A stretch of DNA of 64,000 nucleotides from CAJFUR01 sp904420575 (GCA_965119745.1 OZ221973.1:248001-312000), one strand, 5' to 3'; positions 42,916 through 52,577 are shown, counted from the stretch's first letter. The notes: generated by a model from the letters alone, not told the origin. Program-made: numbers and translations.

Positions 42916-43800
42916 CTACGGTCGGGAGCAGGCTATCCAGGCGCGGTAGAGGTCCTTGCGCGTGCCGGCGCAGTCGGCGCTCACCAGGAAATGCGCGACC
43001 AGGTACTGCGGGTCGCATCCCTGCGCCCGCGCCTCGTCGAACAACGGCGCAGAGCAGCAGGCCCAGTCGGCCTGGCTCGTGTCGCACGCCAATAGGCATT
43101 CCCTATAGCAGTCTGCCCGGTCCCGTTGCGCGTCCCATACGACGTCGCCCGCCACGCGTGAAGGGGCGGCCGACGCGCTTGCCGCAGCGACGGCGACCGC
43201 AGCCGGGTCTCCCGCCGCCACCACGCTGCCCTCACCCGCGCAGCCCGTCCTTCGCGCAGCGGAGCGGCCTGCGTCCCGCCGGCCCTTCTCCGCCCAGACG
43301 GCCATCGCCTCCACGGCCTTCCCTCCGGGTGCGATGTAGACGGCATAGCGGTCCACGTCGAAGATGAGCGAGAACCACTGCTCGTCGCTTTCCACGGCCA
43401 GAAGCTGCGAGAACGGCGGCTCGCCCGGCCGCATGCCGGCCTGCGCGAGCTCTTGCGCGCAGGCGCACAGCGCACGCTGCTCGTCGATCTTGGCCCGCGC
43501 AGCCTCGAGCTCGTGCAGCCGCGCGTCGATGCCGCGTTCGGTTTCCGCCAGCAGCGCGTCGAGCTCGCCGACCGTGCAGCGCTGATAGTCCGCCAGGTCC
43601 TTCACCGGCACGCCCATGCTGCGGAACAGCACGATCTCCGACGCGTCGACCAATGCCGAGAGCCCGTACTTGCGGTAACGGCTCGCCGGGTCGCGCTCGG
43701 CGCGGATGATGCCCTGGTCCTCCCAGTAGCGCAACGTGGACGGAGCGACGCCCAGCAGGCGTGCCGCATCGCGTATGTCGTAGCGTCTCTGCTCGTTCAC
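42916..43800 (-). CDS. MerR family transcriptional regulator
   Basis: 294 residues. N-terminal MerR HTH (YDIRDAARLLGVAPSTLRYW, EDQGIIRAERD), a dimerisation coiled coil (VGELDALLAETERGIDARL), then an unusual C-terminal region with 10 or so cysteines (CYRECLLACDTSQADWACC). Divergent from the MATE transporter with a 255-base gap, so it probably controls it. The Cys cluster may sense metal or redox. Confidence 0.87.
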   Translation of the reverse strand: MNEQRRYDIRDAARLLGVAPSTLRYWEDQGIIRAERDPASRYRKYGLSALVDASEIVLFRSMGVPVKDLADYQRCTVGELDALLAETERGIDARLHELEAARAKIDEQRALCACAQELAQAGMRPGEPPFSQLLAVESDEQWFSLIFDVDRYAVYIAPGGKAVEAMAVWAEKGRRDAGRSAARRTGCAGEGSVVAAGDPAAVAVAAASASAAPSRVAGDVVWDAQRDRADCYRECLLACDTSQADWACCSAPLFDEARAQGCDPQYLVAHFLVSADCAGTRKDLYRAWIACSRP

Positions 43801-44055
43801 AGGCCTGCCTTTCCCGTCGATCTTCCTCGCCGATCCCTTCCGCCGATGCGCCGCCCCCGTGCGTCACAGCGCAGCGGGCACGATGCCTTCGCGAACAGGC
43901 TCGGGCGGCGCCTTGGATGTTTTATGGAACAATGCCGGCCGCCCCTTTACATTAAAGCAGCTTGAAGGTTGAGAATAGCACTTCGTCACGCAATCGACAA
44001 CGCTGTCGCCCCGGAACCCCGGGAGAGTTGTTCATACAAAAGAAAGAGGTGCCTC

Positions 44056-45402
44056 ATGATCGGCCGCTCGATGGTCCCTACCTACCTGCGCTACATCGTG
44101 CCGTCGATGATCGCGTTCACGCTCACCAGCATCTACGGCATCGTCGACGGACTGTTCGTCGGCAACGTGGTGGGCGACGCCGGGCTGGCGGGCATCAACG
44201 TGTCGTTTCCGCTCGTGCAGTTCGTGTTCGCCGTGGGCACGGGCATCGGCATGGGCGGTGCCGTCATCTCCTCCATACGCGCCGGACGCGGCGACGAGGC
44301 GTCGTCTCGTCGCGCCGTGGGCAACACGTTGCTGATGCTCGTCGTGGCGTCGCTGCCGCTCATGGCCGTCCTGCTGATGTTTGGCGCGCCTCTGTCAGAG
44401 CTGCTCGGAGGACGCGGCGCTACCCTTGCGGAAGCCGTCAACTACATCATGGTCATCGCGTGGGGCACGCCCTTCCTGGTGCTGCAGGTGGGCTGCCTGC
44501 CGCTCATCCGCAACCGGGGGCACGTGAACTACGCCATGGGGGTCTCGGTGCTCTCCGGCCTGGTGAACGTCGCCTTGGACTGGCTGTTTGTGGTGGAGCT
44601 GCATGCCGGCACGGCCGGCGCGGCCGCGGCGACCGTGATTGCCCAGGCCCTCGCGTTCGCCCTGTGCGCGGCGTTCTTCCTGCGCAAAGGCGAGCGCATC
44701 GCCCTGCGCGACTTCAAGCCGCAGGCGCGCACCATCGGCCATGCGCTCAAGCTGGGCATGGCGCCCTTCGGCCTGACGCTGCTGCCGGAAGTGACCGTGG
44801 TGGCCGTGAACATGAACGCGGTCGTGCAGGGAGGCGAGGTGGCCGTGGCCGCCTACGCCGTGATCTCGTACACGGCCATGATCATCCAGATGCTCATACA
44901 GGGCGTCGGCGATGGCAGCCAGCCGCTGGTCAGCCGCAGCTATGGCGCAGGTCGCTACGCGGAGGCGCGCGCCATCAGAACCACGAACTACGTCATCACC
45001 GTGACCATCGGCGTGCTGGGGCTGGCGGCCATGTACCTGCTGCGCGAGCAGGTGCCGGCGTGGTTCGGCGCATCGGCGGACACGACGCAGCTCATTGCGT
45101 TCGCCCTGCCCATCTTCTCGCTTTCGTACGTGTTCTACGGCTTCACGCACGCTTCCACGTCGTATTTCTATGCGACGGACAACGCCGTGGCCTCGAGCAC
45201 CATCGTGTATGGCGAAGCGGCGCTCGTGGCGATGGTGGTGACGGGGCTGGGCACGCTGTTCGGGCTGAACGGCATCTGGGCGTCGGTCTCGGTGGTGCAG
45301 GCCGTGCTCTCGATGCTGGCCTTCGGGTTCTTGCGGAAAAGCGACCATGCGCTCAGTCGTAGAACCTCGCCTGAGGAAACGGCGGCTCCAGCGCGCGCTT
45401 GA
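44056..45402 (+). CDS. MATE family efflux transporter
   Basis: 448 residues, twelve membrane helices. VPTYLRYIVPSMIAFTLTSI, YGIVDGLFVGNVVGD, and the second-half repeat GMAPFGLTLLPEVTVVAVNM are MATE signatures. It probably exports drugs or metabolites in exchange for Na+ or H+. ATG 44056 was chosen over a longer frame because of AGAGGTG upstream. Its end overlaps the end of nadE by 50 bases on the opposite strand. Confidence 0.92.
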   Translation: MIGRSMVPTYLRYIVPSMIAFTLTSIYGIVDGLFVGNVVGDAGLAGINVSFPLVQFVFAVGTGIGMGGAVISSIRAGRGDEASSRRAVGNTLLMLVVASLPLMAVLLMFGAPLSELLGGRGATLAEAVNYIMVIAWGTPFLVLQVGCLPLIRNRGHVNYAMGVSVLSGLVNVALDWLFVVELHAGTAGAAAATVIAQALAFALCAAFFLRKGERIALRDFKPQARTIGHALKLGMAPFGLTLLPEVTVVAVNMNAVVQGGEVAVAAYAVISYTAMIIQMLIQGVGDGSQPLVSRSYGAGRYAEARAIRTTNYVITVTIGVLGLAAMYLLREQVPAWFGASADTTQLIAFALPIFSLSYVFYGFTHASTSYFYATDNAVASSTIVYGEAALVAMVVTGLGTLFGLNGIWASVSVVQAVLSMLAFGFLRKSDHALSRRTSPEETAAPARA

Positions 45403-46174
45403 ACGCGTAGGCGTCCGTGGTGGCGGCGATGCGGGCGACCAGGGCGGGGTCGACATTCAGGGCTGCACTCGCCTCGCTGGCGGCGCGTCCCCGCTCCACC
45501 AGCTCGATCAGGATCCTGTCGAGCAGGGCGTAGTCCACTCCCAGGCTCTTCTCGTCTTCCTGGCCGGGCGCAAGCTCGGCGCTGGGAGGCTTCGTGAAGA
45601 CGCGCTCGGGGATGGGCGGCACGCGCCCCGCATCCGCCGCCTGCGCGTTGCGGGCGCGGCCGACCGCGTACACGTCGGTCTTGTACAGGCCGCCCAGCGG
45701 GGCGAACGCTCCTGCCGTGTCGCCGTACAGCGTGGAATACCCCATGCACGCCTCGCTTTTGTTCCCCGTGTTCACCAGCATCCAGCCGTACGTGTTCGAA
45801 AGCGCCATGAGGCACACCATGCGGCACCGTGCCTGCGTGTTTTCGGCCGCAAGGCCCGAAAGCTCGCCGCCGCACGCAAAAGCGAGCACGTTTTCGAAGG
45901 CCTGGAACGGCTCGCAGATGGAGACCGTCTCGGTCGCCACGCCCAGGTTCTGCGCCAGTTCCAGCGCGTCGTCGCAGGAATGGCCGCTGGAATACGGCCC
46001 GGGCAGCAGCACGCCGTGCACATGGTCGGCCCCGAAAGCATCGACGCACATGACGGCCACGACGCTGGAGTCGATGCCCCCGGAAAGCCCCACGAGCGCC
46101 TCCAAGAAGCCCGCGCCTTCCGCGTATTCCTTCAGCGCCTCCACACAGAGGCGGTACCGGTCTTCCGTCTGCAT
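45353..46174 (-). CDS. nadE: NAD(+) synthetase
   Basis: 273 residues. Last step of NAD synthesis. ATP-binding P-loop SGGIDSSVVAVMCVDAFGAD, LVNTGNKSEACMGYSTLYGD and FTKPPSAELAPGQEDEKSLG are the family landmarks. There is no glutaminase domain, so it is the ammonia-using type. It follows hypB by 22 bases. Confidence 0.95.
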   Translation of the reverse strand: MQTEDRYRLCVEALKEYAEGAGFLEALVGLSGGIDSSVVAVMCVDAFGADHVHGVLLPGPYSSGHSCDDALELAQNLGVATETVSICEPFQAFENVLAFACGGELSGLAAENTQARCRMVCLMALSNTYGWMLVNTGNKSEACMGYSTLYGDTAGAFAPLGGLYKTDVYAVGRARNAQAADAGRVPPIPERVFTKPPSAELAPGQEDEKSLGVDYALLDRILIELVERGRAASEASAALNVDPALVARIAATTDAYAFKRALEPPFPQARFYD

Positions 46175-46196
46175 ACGCGTGCCTGTCCGACCAACT

Positions 46197-46850
46197 CTAC
46201 TGAATGGCGCGGATGCGCTCGGCGAGCCATTCGGCCCAGGCTTCCACCCCGTCGCCCTTGGTGGCGGCGATGGGGAAGATGGGCGCGCGCGGGTTCAGCT
46301 GGTGCACGGCCTCTTCGAACGCGGCGCGGTCGAAGTCGAACACGGGCATCGTGTCCACCTTGTTGAGCACCACGGCCTCGGCGACCTGGAACACGCCGGG
46401 ATACTTGAGGGGCTTGTCGTCGCCTTCCGGCACCGAGAGGATCATGACCTTCGCATTCTCGCCCAGATCGAAGTCGGTCGGGCACACCAGGTTGCCCACG
46501 TTCTCCACGATGATCAGATCCAGCCGCTCCAGGTCCAACACGTCCACGGCGCGCTTGACCATGGCGCTTTCCAAGTGACAGGCCCCGCCCGTGTTGATCT
46601 GCACGGCGGCGATCCCCTGGGCCTTGATCTTCTCGGCATCCACGTTGCTGGCGATGTCGCCTTCGATGACGGCGATGTTGAACTCGTCGCGCAGCGCGTC
46701 GATGGTGGCCAGGATGGTGGACGTCTTGCCCGATCCCGGGCTGGCCAGAAGGTCGAGCACGAACACGTGGTTTTCCGCGAACCGCGCGCGCAGTTCGGCC
46801 GCCAGCGCGTCGTTCTTGTCCAACACGGGTTGCTTGATGTCTATCTGCAT
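46197..46850 (-). CDS. hypB: Hydrogenase nickel incorporation protein HypB
   Basis: 217 residues, GTPase that delivers nickel during hydrogenase maturation. Walker A LLASPGSGKTSTILATID, the CHLESAMV metal motif region with its Cys-His, VENVGNLVCPTDFDLGE and a NKVD motif (VVLNKVDTMP). There is no His-rich N terminus, as in forms that do not store nickel. ATG 46850 behind AGGAGG. hypA is 119 bases upstream. Confidence 0.95.
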   Translation of the reverse strand: MQIDIKQPVLDKNDALAAELRARFAENHVFVLDLLASPGSGKTSTILATIDALRDEFNIAVIEGDIASNVDAEKIKAQGIAAVQINTGGACHLESAMVKRAVDVLDLERLDLIIVENVGNLVCPTDFDLGENAKVMILSVPEGDDKPLKYPGVFQVAEAVVLNKVDTMPVFDFDRAAFEEAVHQLNPRAPIFPIAATKGDGVEAWAEWLAERIRAIQ

Positions 46851-46969
46851 GAGGGCCTCCTATGCTTGCTTTTTGGCCAGTTTACTGCACCGGCCAGGCA
46901 AAAACAGCGAGAAGCGCCGATACGTGCGGAAATGCTCCGCCGCGCGACGCCGGCACGTCCCGGACGCGC

Positions 46970-47326
46970 TCAGGCATCCGGGATGTCGACTTCGATCGAG
47001 TCGATTTGCAGCTCGCGGCCGGCAATCAGCTCCGTGGCGAAGTTGCCGCACTCCGGACACAGCATGTGGAAGCGGTCATGCTCGTACACGGCATCGCATT
47101 CGAAGCAATGGCTCTTCGGCTTCACCATGGTGATGGAGAGCTCGGCTCCTTCGGTGAACGGGTCGTTTTCCGTCAGCGCCTCGAAGGCGAACACGAGCGC
47201 GTCCTCGATGGCCTCGGTCATCTCCCCCACCGACAGGCTCACCTTGAGCAGCTTCGTTGCGCCGGCGTCGCGTGCCGACTCCTTCGCCGCTTCCAGCACA
47301 CTCGTCATGATGCCCAGTTCGTGCAC
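46970..47326 (-). CDS. hypA: Hydrogenase nickel incorporation protein HypA
   Basis: 118 residues, nickel metallochaperone partner of HypB. MHELGIMTSVLEAA keeps the MHE nickel ligands; a zinc site follows with CFECDAVYEHDRFHMLCPEC. The start is GTG at 47326, directly abutting the tatC stop, so it is translated with tatC. No hydrogenase structural genes are in the window. Confidence 0.95.
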   Translation of the reverse strand: MHELGIMTSVLEAAKESARDAGATKLLKVSLSVGEMTEAIEDALVFAFEALTENDPFTEGAELSITMVKPKSHCFECDAVYEHDRFHMLCPECGNFATELIAGRELQIDSIEVDIPDA

Positions 47327-48121
47327 TTACGCGCCCCGTTCCTCGGCCTCTTCGCGTTCCAGCTCCGCGTTCTGCTTCTTGATGCGCTTTGCCAACACGA
47401 TGCGCGAGATGAGCAGGCTTCCCTCGTAGAGCGCCACCATGGCGGCGAACATGAGCAGCATGGTGACGGGCGACGCGTCGGGCGTGGCCATGGCCGAAAT
47501 GACCATGAGCGCCACGTAGACGGTACGCCAGCTGCCGCGCAGCTTCTTGTAGGGAACCACGTCGAAGATGACCAGGTAGAACACGATGAGCGGCAGTTCG
47601 AACGCGAAGCCGAAGCCTATCTCGAACTTGACGATCATGTCGACGAACGTGCTCGCGCGCGCCTGGGCGATGGCGAACCCGGCCGACTGGTCCACAAGCC
47701 ACTGGAACGCCGGATTGAGGATGATCAGGTAGCAGAACACCGTGCCGAAGATGAACAGGCCCACCGCAGCGGCAAACGTGGGGATGAACCACTTGCGCTC
47801 GCTGGGCTTCAGCGCCGGAAGGAAAAACGCGAGGATCTGCCACAAAATGACCGGCGCACATGCCACGACGGACGCCCACAGGGACACCTTGAAGCGCACG
47901 CTGAAGCCTTCGAACGGGTCGAGCGTGGTCAGCAGGCCTTGGCCGTCCGTGTTCATTTGCAGGATGTCGGAGATGGGCCATATGAGAAATCGGACAAGCG
48001 TCTCCGACGCCAGGTAGAAGATGACGACGGCGACGGCCAAGCACGCGACGATGCGCACGAGGCGCATGCGCAGCTCGCCGAGATGGTCGAACAGGGGCAT
48101 TCTTGCCGGACCGATAGGCAT
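47327..48121 (-). CDS. tatC: Sec-independent protein translocase TatC
   Basis: 264 residues, six membrane helices; receptor for twin-arginine signals. MPLFDHLGELRMRLVRI at the N terminus and the FALELPLI-like FGFAFELPLIVFYLV and ATPDASPVTMLLMFAAMV are classical. It follows tatA by 3 bases and abuts hypA. Serves exports such as the ferredoxin and flavin-reductase proteins of this window. Confidence 0.96.
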   Translation of the reverse strand: MPIGPARMPLFDHLGELRMRLVRIVACLAVAVVIFYLASETLVRFLIWPISDILQMNTDGQGLLTTLDPFEGFSVRFKVSLWASVVACAPVILWQILAFFLPALKPSERKWFIPTFAAAVGLFIFGTVFCYLIILNPAFQWLVDQSAGFAIAQARASTFVDMIVKFEIGFGFAFELPLIVFYLVIFDVVPYKKLRGSWRTVYVALMVISAMATPDASPVTMLLMFAAMVALYEGSLLISRIVLAKRIKKQNAELEREEAEERGA

Positions 48122-48124
48122 CGC

Positions 48125-48970
48125 TTATTCCCCCTTTTCGTTCTTCGTCTCGGAAGCCGCCGTGGATCCGGTGGCCTGGGTGGTCTTCTTCGCAGCCGCC
48201 GTCTTGGTGGCGGCGGCTTTCGTGGCCGCCGGCTTGGCGGTCGTGGATTTGGCGGCGGCGGGCTTGCTCGCGGTCTTGGCGGCCGTGGTCTTCGCCGTTG
48301 TCGCGGCCTTCGTGCCAGTTGCGGCCGTGGTCTTCGTCGCCGTTGCAGGCTTCGTGGCCGCAGCCGGCTTGCTCGCGGTCTTCGTGGCCGCGGTCTTCGT
48401 GGCCGCGGTCTTCGCGGCTGTGGCCGTCTTCGTGGCGACAGGCTTCGTGCCGTACAGCTCCGCCGCCGAGGGCTTCGACTTCGGCTGGTCCTTGCTCTCC
48501 TCCACCTTCTTGGCGGCAGGCGAAGAAGCCTTTGCCGCGCTTGAAGTGGCCGTGCCCGTGGTGGAGGAGCTCGCCTTCGTAGCGCCCTTGGCGGCCGCCG
48601 TGGCGGTTGCCGACGCGGCGGCGCCTTCGGCCTCCCCGCTCTTTTCGGCTTCGTTCTTCTCCGCGGCCTTCTTCGCCGCACGCTCCTTGTCGTAGCGCGC
48701 CTTGCGTTCGGAGAAGCTTTCCGCCTTCTCTTCCTTCTTGGCCGTGTCGCCCACCTTGGCCAGCGCCTCCAGCGGGTTCTTGAAGGGCTCGTCGGAATTC
48801 GGGTCATACACTTCCGTCTTGATGACCTTGTTCATTTCCTCTTGGGCGCTTCTGAATTTCGCTATGGCCGCCCCTATCGTCTTTGCCATGGCTGGCAGCT
48901 TGTCGGGCCCGAAAATGAGGAACCCGAACAGCAGAATGAGGAACAGCTCAACTCCACCGATACCAAACAA
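48125..48970 (-). CDS. tatA: Twin-arginine translocase TatA/TatB with long low-complexity tail
   Basis: 281 residues. MFGIGGVELFLILLFGFLIF then GPDKLPAMAKTIGAAIAKF is the TatA/B membrane helix, hinge and amphipathic helix; a conserved acidic helix follows. From about residue 115 the protein is a long Ala/Thr/Lys-rich tail, far longer than the usual 60-170 residues. The start is TTG (48970), preceded by AAGGGG. Whether it works as TatA, TatB or both cannot be told. The tail is probably disordered cytoplasmic sequence. Confidence 0.9.
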   Translation of the reverse strand: MFGIGGVELFLILLFGFLIFGPDKLPAMAKTIGAAIAKFRSAQEEMNKVIKTEVYDPNSDEPFKNPLEALAKVGDTAKKEEKAESFSERKARYDKERAAKKAAEKNEAEKSGEAEGAAASATATAAAKGATKASSSTTGTATSSAAKASSPAAKKVEESKDQPKSKPSAAELYGTKPVATKTATAAKTAATKTAATKTASKPAAATKPATATKTTAATGTKAATTAKTTAAKTASKPAAAKSTTAKPAATKAAATKTAAAKKTTQATGSTAASETKNEKGE

Positions 48971-49265
48971 AGTAATCCCCTTTGTGCGGTCTGACTGTCA
49001 TATCCATACGGTCGCCGCGTCTCTCGCGCAGCAACCGATTTATATTAGCATAAACTGCTCGGCAAACGAGCCAGTTGTACACGCACACACGTTTACCCGA
49101 TAAGGAAAGCGCGCAAGCGGGAGTTCCGCCGCCCAGCGGCGAACGGCTGCGTTGCGAAGACGGATGGGGCCGCCACGGACGCGCAACAGGTGCGGACGGC
49201 CGTCCGGCTCGTCGTCGTCCCGCGGGCACTCGGACATACCTGCAGAAGGAAGGCCGCCATCGCGT

Positions 49266-49481
49266 CTACGAGGCGCCCAGCACGGCCAGGGCCATGGTGG
49301 GAATGCCCAGCGCCAGCACCAGGATGACGCACACCACGATGGTGAATATCTTCTTGGTGCGCTCGGCCTTCTCGCGCTGCTCCTTGGCGCGCGCCTCGCG
49401 CTCTTGGGCGGCGCGCACGCGTTCGCCCTTCTGCTTCGCGGTCAGTTTCTGCTGCTTGCCTTGTTGTTTGTTGCTCGCCAT
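49266..49481 (-). CDS. Small membrane protein, unknown
   Basis: 71 residues: a Lys/Arg/Glu-rich N-terminal helix (KQKGERVRAAQEREARAKEQ) and one membrane helix (IFTIVVCVILVLALGIPTMA). Short single-pass proteins like this are common beside Tat and secretion genes in actinobacteria; function unknown. It starts 3 bases after the amidohydrolase stop, so it is in that operon. The gap 48971-49265 to tatA holds no supported gene. Confidence 0.75.
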   Translation of the reverse strand: MASNKQQGKQQKLTAKQKGERVRAAQEREARAKEQREKAERTKKIFTIVVCVILVLALGIPTMALAVLGAS

Positions 49482-49484
49482 GTT

Positions 49485-50840
49485 CTACAACCTCAACTTG
49501 CCACGGATCTCTATGACGCGGGCGATGTTCTTCGCCACTTCCACGTCCACGTGCCACCTGCTCTTTTCGTACAGCAGCTTGCCGTCCACCATGGTCATGA
49601 GCACGTCGGTTGCCGTGCACGTGTTGACCACGGCGGAAACCGGGTCGGTGGTGGGCGTCTGATGCGAGCTGGACAGGTCCACCGCTATGACGTCGGCACG
49701 CTTGCCCACGTCGAGCGACCCTATCTTGTCGTCCAGGCGCAAGGCGCGCGCGCCTCCCATGGTGGCCATTTCCAACATGGTGGACGAGTCCAAGAACTCG
49801 TTCACGTCCACCGCGCGTTGCACCAACATGCCCAGGCGCATTTCGGTCAGCATGTCGGTGCTGTCGGTGGCGGCGGGAGAATCGGTGCCCAGACCGAGGC
49901 GCAGGCCTGCCCGCAAGAACTCGTTGACCGGCGCCACGCCCATGCCCAACTGCGCGTTGCAGCGCGGGCACACGCCGACGGCCACGTCGTATTCCTTGAG
50001 CTTCTTCACGTCCTCTTCGTCCACGTGCACGCAATGAATGGCCAGGACGTTCGATGTCTCGAACGCGCCCCAGTTGAGCGCATAGCGCACCGGCGAGGTG
50101 CCCGTGGGAAGCCACGGGGGGATCTCCACGTAGCCGCGCTTGACGTCCATGCCGTGCACCGAGAACGGAGACGAACCGTACCGGACGAATTGGTTTTCCT
50201 CGCGGCTGCCGGCCAGGTGCATGGCCACAGGCATGTTCTCGCGGTTGGCGAATTCCGCCACGCGGCCGAAGACCGAAGGATGGCACGTGTAGATGGCCGC
50301 CGGCGCCACGCCGATGGTGATGCGGCTGGAATCCACCTCTTCGCGCCAGTGCATGATGTCGTTTTCCGCCATGCGCATGGCGTAGTCCACGCGTCGCTTG
50401 TCCATGGCGCCCACCTCGCGATAGATGACGCTGCGCAGGCCCAGCTTCTGCGTGGCCGTGCAGGCCGCCCCCGTGACCGTGATGTCGGCCACGCAGGTGA
50501 TGCCGCTTGACAAGGCGTCCAGACCGCCCAGGATGGCGGAGTCGTACCAGTCGCTCACGTCCATCTTCGAGCTCTTTTCGGCCACGGACAGGATCCACGT
50601 GGTGTAGGGCACGTCATGCACGATGCCGCGCATGACCGAGTTCTCCAAATGGGTATGCAGGTCGACCAGGCCCGGCATGAGGGCGGCCAACCCGAAGTCG
50701 GCGACCTCCTCTTCGGGATAGCGCAGCTTCAGCATGTCCACCTTGCCGATGTCGCGGATGACCCCGTCGCGCACGAGCACCGCCCCGTCTTGAAACGGCT
50801 CGGATGTGATGGGGAGGATATACTGTGCGCACAATAACAT
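49485..50840 (-). CDS. Amidohydrolase (TRZ/ATZ/MtaD family deaminase)
   Basis: 451 residues from ATG 50840. Metal-dependent TIM barrel: MPGLVDLHTHLENSVMRGIV, the His ligands in VAMHLAGSREEN and IHCVHVDEEDV, and the Asp in GLGTDSPAATDS. Family members deaminate S-adenosylhomocysteine, 5'-methylthioadenosine, or other amines; exact substrate unknown. Upstream is an extended -10 (TGCTATGAT). Confidence 0.88.
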   Translation of the reverse strand: MLLCAQYILPITSEPFQDGAVLVRDGVIRDIGKVDMLKLRYPEEEVADFGLAALMPGLVDLHTHLENSVMRGIVHDVPYTTWILSVAEKSSKMDVSDWYDSAILGGLDALSSGITCVADITVTGAACTATQKLGLRSVIYREVGAMDKRRVDYAMRMAENDIMHWREEVDSSRITIGVAPAAIYTCHPSVFGRVAEFANRENMPVAMHLAGSREENQFVRYGSSPFSVHGMDVKRGYVEIPPWLPTGTSPVRYALNWGAFETSNVLAIHCVHVDEEDVKKLKEYDVAVGVCPRCNAQLGMGVAPVNEFLRAGLRLGLGTDSPAATDSTDMLTEMRLGMLVQRAVDVNEFLDSSTMLEMATMGGARALRLDDKIGSLDVGKRADVIAVDLSSSHQTPTTDPVSAVVNTCTATDVLMTMVDGKLLYEKSRWHVDVEVAKNIARVIEIRGKLRL

Positions 50841-50922
50841 AGCTGCCCCGCCTGTCTTCCGCGCCCGCACGCTCTCCGCGCGGGCATGCCGGTTTTGTCC
50901 CATGCATGTTCGTGTGCGCTGT

Positions 50923-50931
50923 ATCATAGCA
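50923..50931 (-). promoter_or_regulatory. Candidate extended -10 promoter of the amidohydrolase
   Basis: Minus strand TGCTATGAT, about 85 bases upstream of the ATG, with a weak TTGCAG 19 bases further up. Third occurrence of this motif in the window. Confidence 0.42.
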
Positions 50932-51118
50932 TTCCCGAGGCGCTCTCCTGCAAATCCACAGAGGGCAATCGGTCGAGGGATGGCCTGACGGCCGGATGTT
51001 CGAGGATCGCACGGCCCCCGCTGTGCGATAATGACCGAGTAGAGCGCGCGCGAACTCGCACAGGACAAGCCACACGCCCCACAGAAACCCGAAGGAACAA
51101 TTCGCAAAGGAGAACGCC

Positions 51119-52567
51119 TTGTCCCTACGCAGAAAGATCGTCTTTGGCGCGCTTGCCACCTTGGGAGTGTTGACGGCAGCGGCGGCATGCGCCGCGCTCT
51201 GGCTGTCGCACATGAACCCTTCACCATTCGTGAAGGCCGGCATCGAAGCCGGCACGCCTTCGGCGGCGGCATCCTCGCAGCATCGATACGACATCTCCTA
51301 CAGCAGCGAGATCATCGCCGGAAACGATCGCGACAACCCTTCAGGGAAGACCTCTACCTCCGTCGCTTTCGACGACGCCTGGTTCGCTGCCGACGGGCAC
51401 GTCTACAACCATGCGCTCGCCACCACCGCCATGGCGCTTTCAGCCGCGGTCAATTCCGAGTCGCAATACTACGGCGATGCGAAAGGCGACGTGCCGTACG
51501 TGGAAGAGGCCCTGACCGCGCTGGGATTCCACGACATCGACACCTCGTCGTTCGCCAAGACGAGCAAGACGCTCGACGAAGTGGAGTCCCTCGTGAAGGA
51601 CGAGGAAGACACGGTGGCGTACGCGTTTGCATGCAAGACGTTGCCTGCCGCGTCAGACGGGAACGAAAGCTGCAATGGAGGCCCACTCCTCGCGACGGCC
51701 GGCGAAGGAGGAAACGCGGACGCAAGCGACAGCAGCCTCCCAGGCGCGGACGAGGCCGCGTCCTGGACGCTCGTGTTCGTAGGCGTGCGCGGCACGTTCG
51801 GCGCCGAATGGCTGTCCGACGCGCGCGTGGTCGATCCGTACTGGTCTGCCGCAACCGGCGATCACACCGGCTACCGCCTGGCAGAACTGGACGTGGCGCT
51901 GGCTTTGGCGGACTATCTGGAAAGCCATGAGCTGGACGCCTCGAACACCAAGCTGCTGGTGTGCGGCCACAGCCGCGGTGGATCGGTCGCGAACCTGCTG
52001 GCACGCGACCTGCTGGACATCGCCGAGGAAAGCGCCCCCGTGGTGGCGCCCGAGAACCTGTTCGCCTACACCTTCGCGCCTTCGGCCTCGACCCGCGAAG
52101 CATCGGCCGGCGATGCACGGTACCACAGCATCTACAACGTAGAGAATCCCACCGACCTGGTCCCACGGGTGCCCTTGGCCGCATGGGGATATCGCTGCTA
52201 CGGCACGACCGTGAGCTTCCCCGGAACAGATGACGAAGGCTTCGACGAAGCGTTCGAAGCCATGCAGGAGGCGCGTGCCCGCAACACGGGCTTCATCAGC
52301 ACGCAGCCTTACCGCTTCGGCGAGGCGTGCCCGGCGCAGAGCGTGGCGGATGCCATCGCCGAACGGGTGCCCACCGTCGACGACCTCAGTTCGCTTTCAG
52401 GCGCCGCCCAGGCGACAAGCGTCCTGGTCCAACAGGACCTGTACCGCATCCTGGCGTCTCATTTCCCCGACACCTATTTGGCCTGGATGCAGTCGCTCGA
52501 TCCCAAAGACCTGACGTTCGAACAGGCGGAGCGCCAAGGCGGGCCCGAAACACGGTCGGACGACTAA
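51119..52567 (+). CDS. Secreted lipase-like alpha/beta hydrolase
   Basis: 482 residues from TTG 51119 (AAGGAG six bases upstream). The N terminus (MSLRRKIVFGALATLGVLTA) is a signal or anchor helix. The nucleophile elbow GHSRGGSVANLLARDLL and the oxyanion-hole GVRGTFGAEWLSD are of the lipase class 3 (Fungal_lipase) type; a late His is likely in ILASHFPDTY. Probably an extracytoplasmic esterase or lipase; substrate unknown. Confidence 0.82.
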   Translation: MSLRRKIVFGALATLGVLTAAAACAALWLSHMNPSPFVKAGIEAGTPSAAASSQHRYDISYSSEIIAGNDRDNPSGKTSTSVAFDDAWFAADGHVYNHALATTAMALSAAVNSESQYYGDAKGDVPYVEEALTALGFHDIDTSSFAKTSKTLDEVESLVKDEEDTVAYAFACKTLPAASDGNESCNGGPLLATAGEGGNADASDSSLPGADEAASWTLVFVGVRGTFGAEWLSDARVVDPYWSAATGDHTGYRLAELDVALALADYLESHELDASNTKLLVCGHSRGGSVANLLARDLLDIAEESAPVVAPENLFAYTFAPSASTREASAGDARYHSIYNVENPTDLVPRVPLAAWGYRCYGTTVSFPGTDDEGFDEAFEAMQEARARNTGFISTQPYRFGEACPAQSVADAIAERVPTVDDLSSLSGAAQATSVLVQQDLYRILASHFPDTYLAWMQSLDPKDLTFEQAERQGGPETRSDD

Positions 52568-52577
52568 GGCAACAAGG

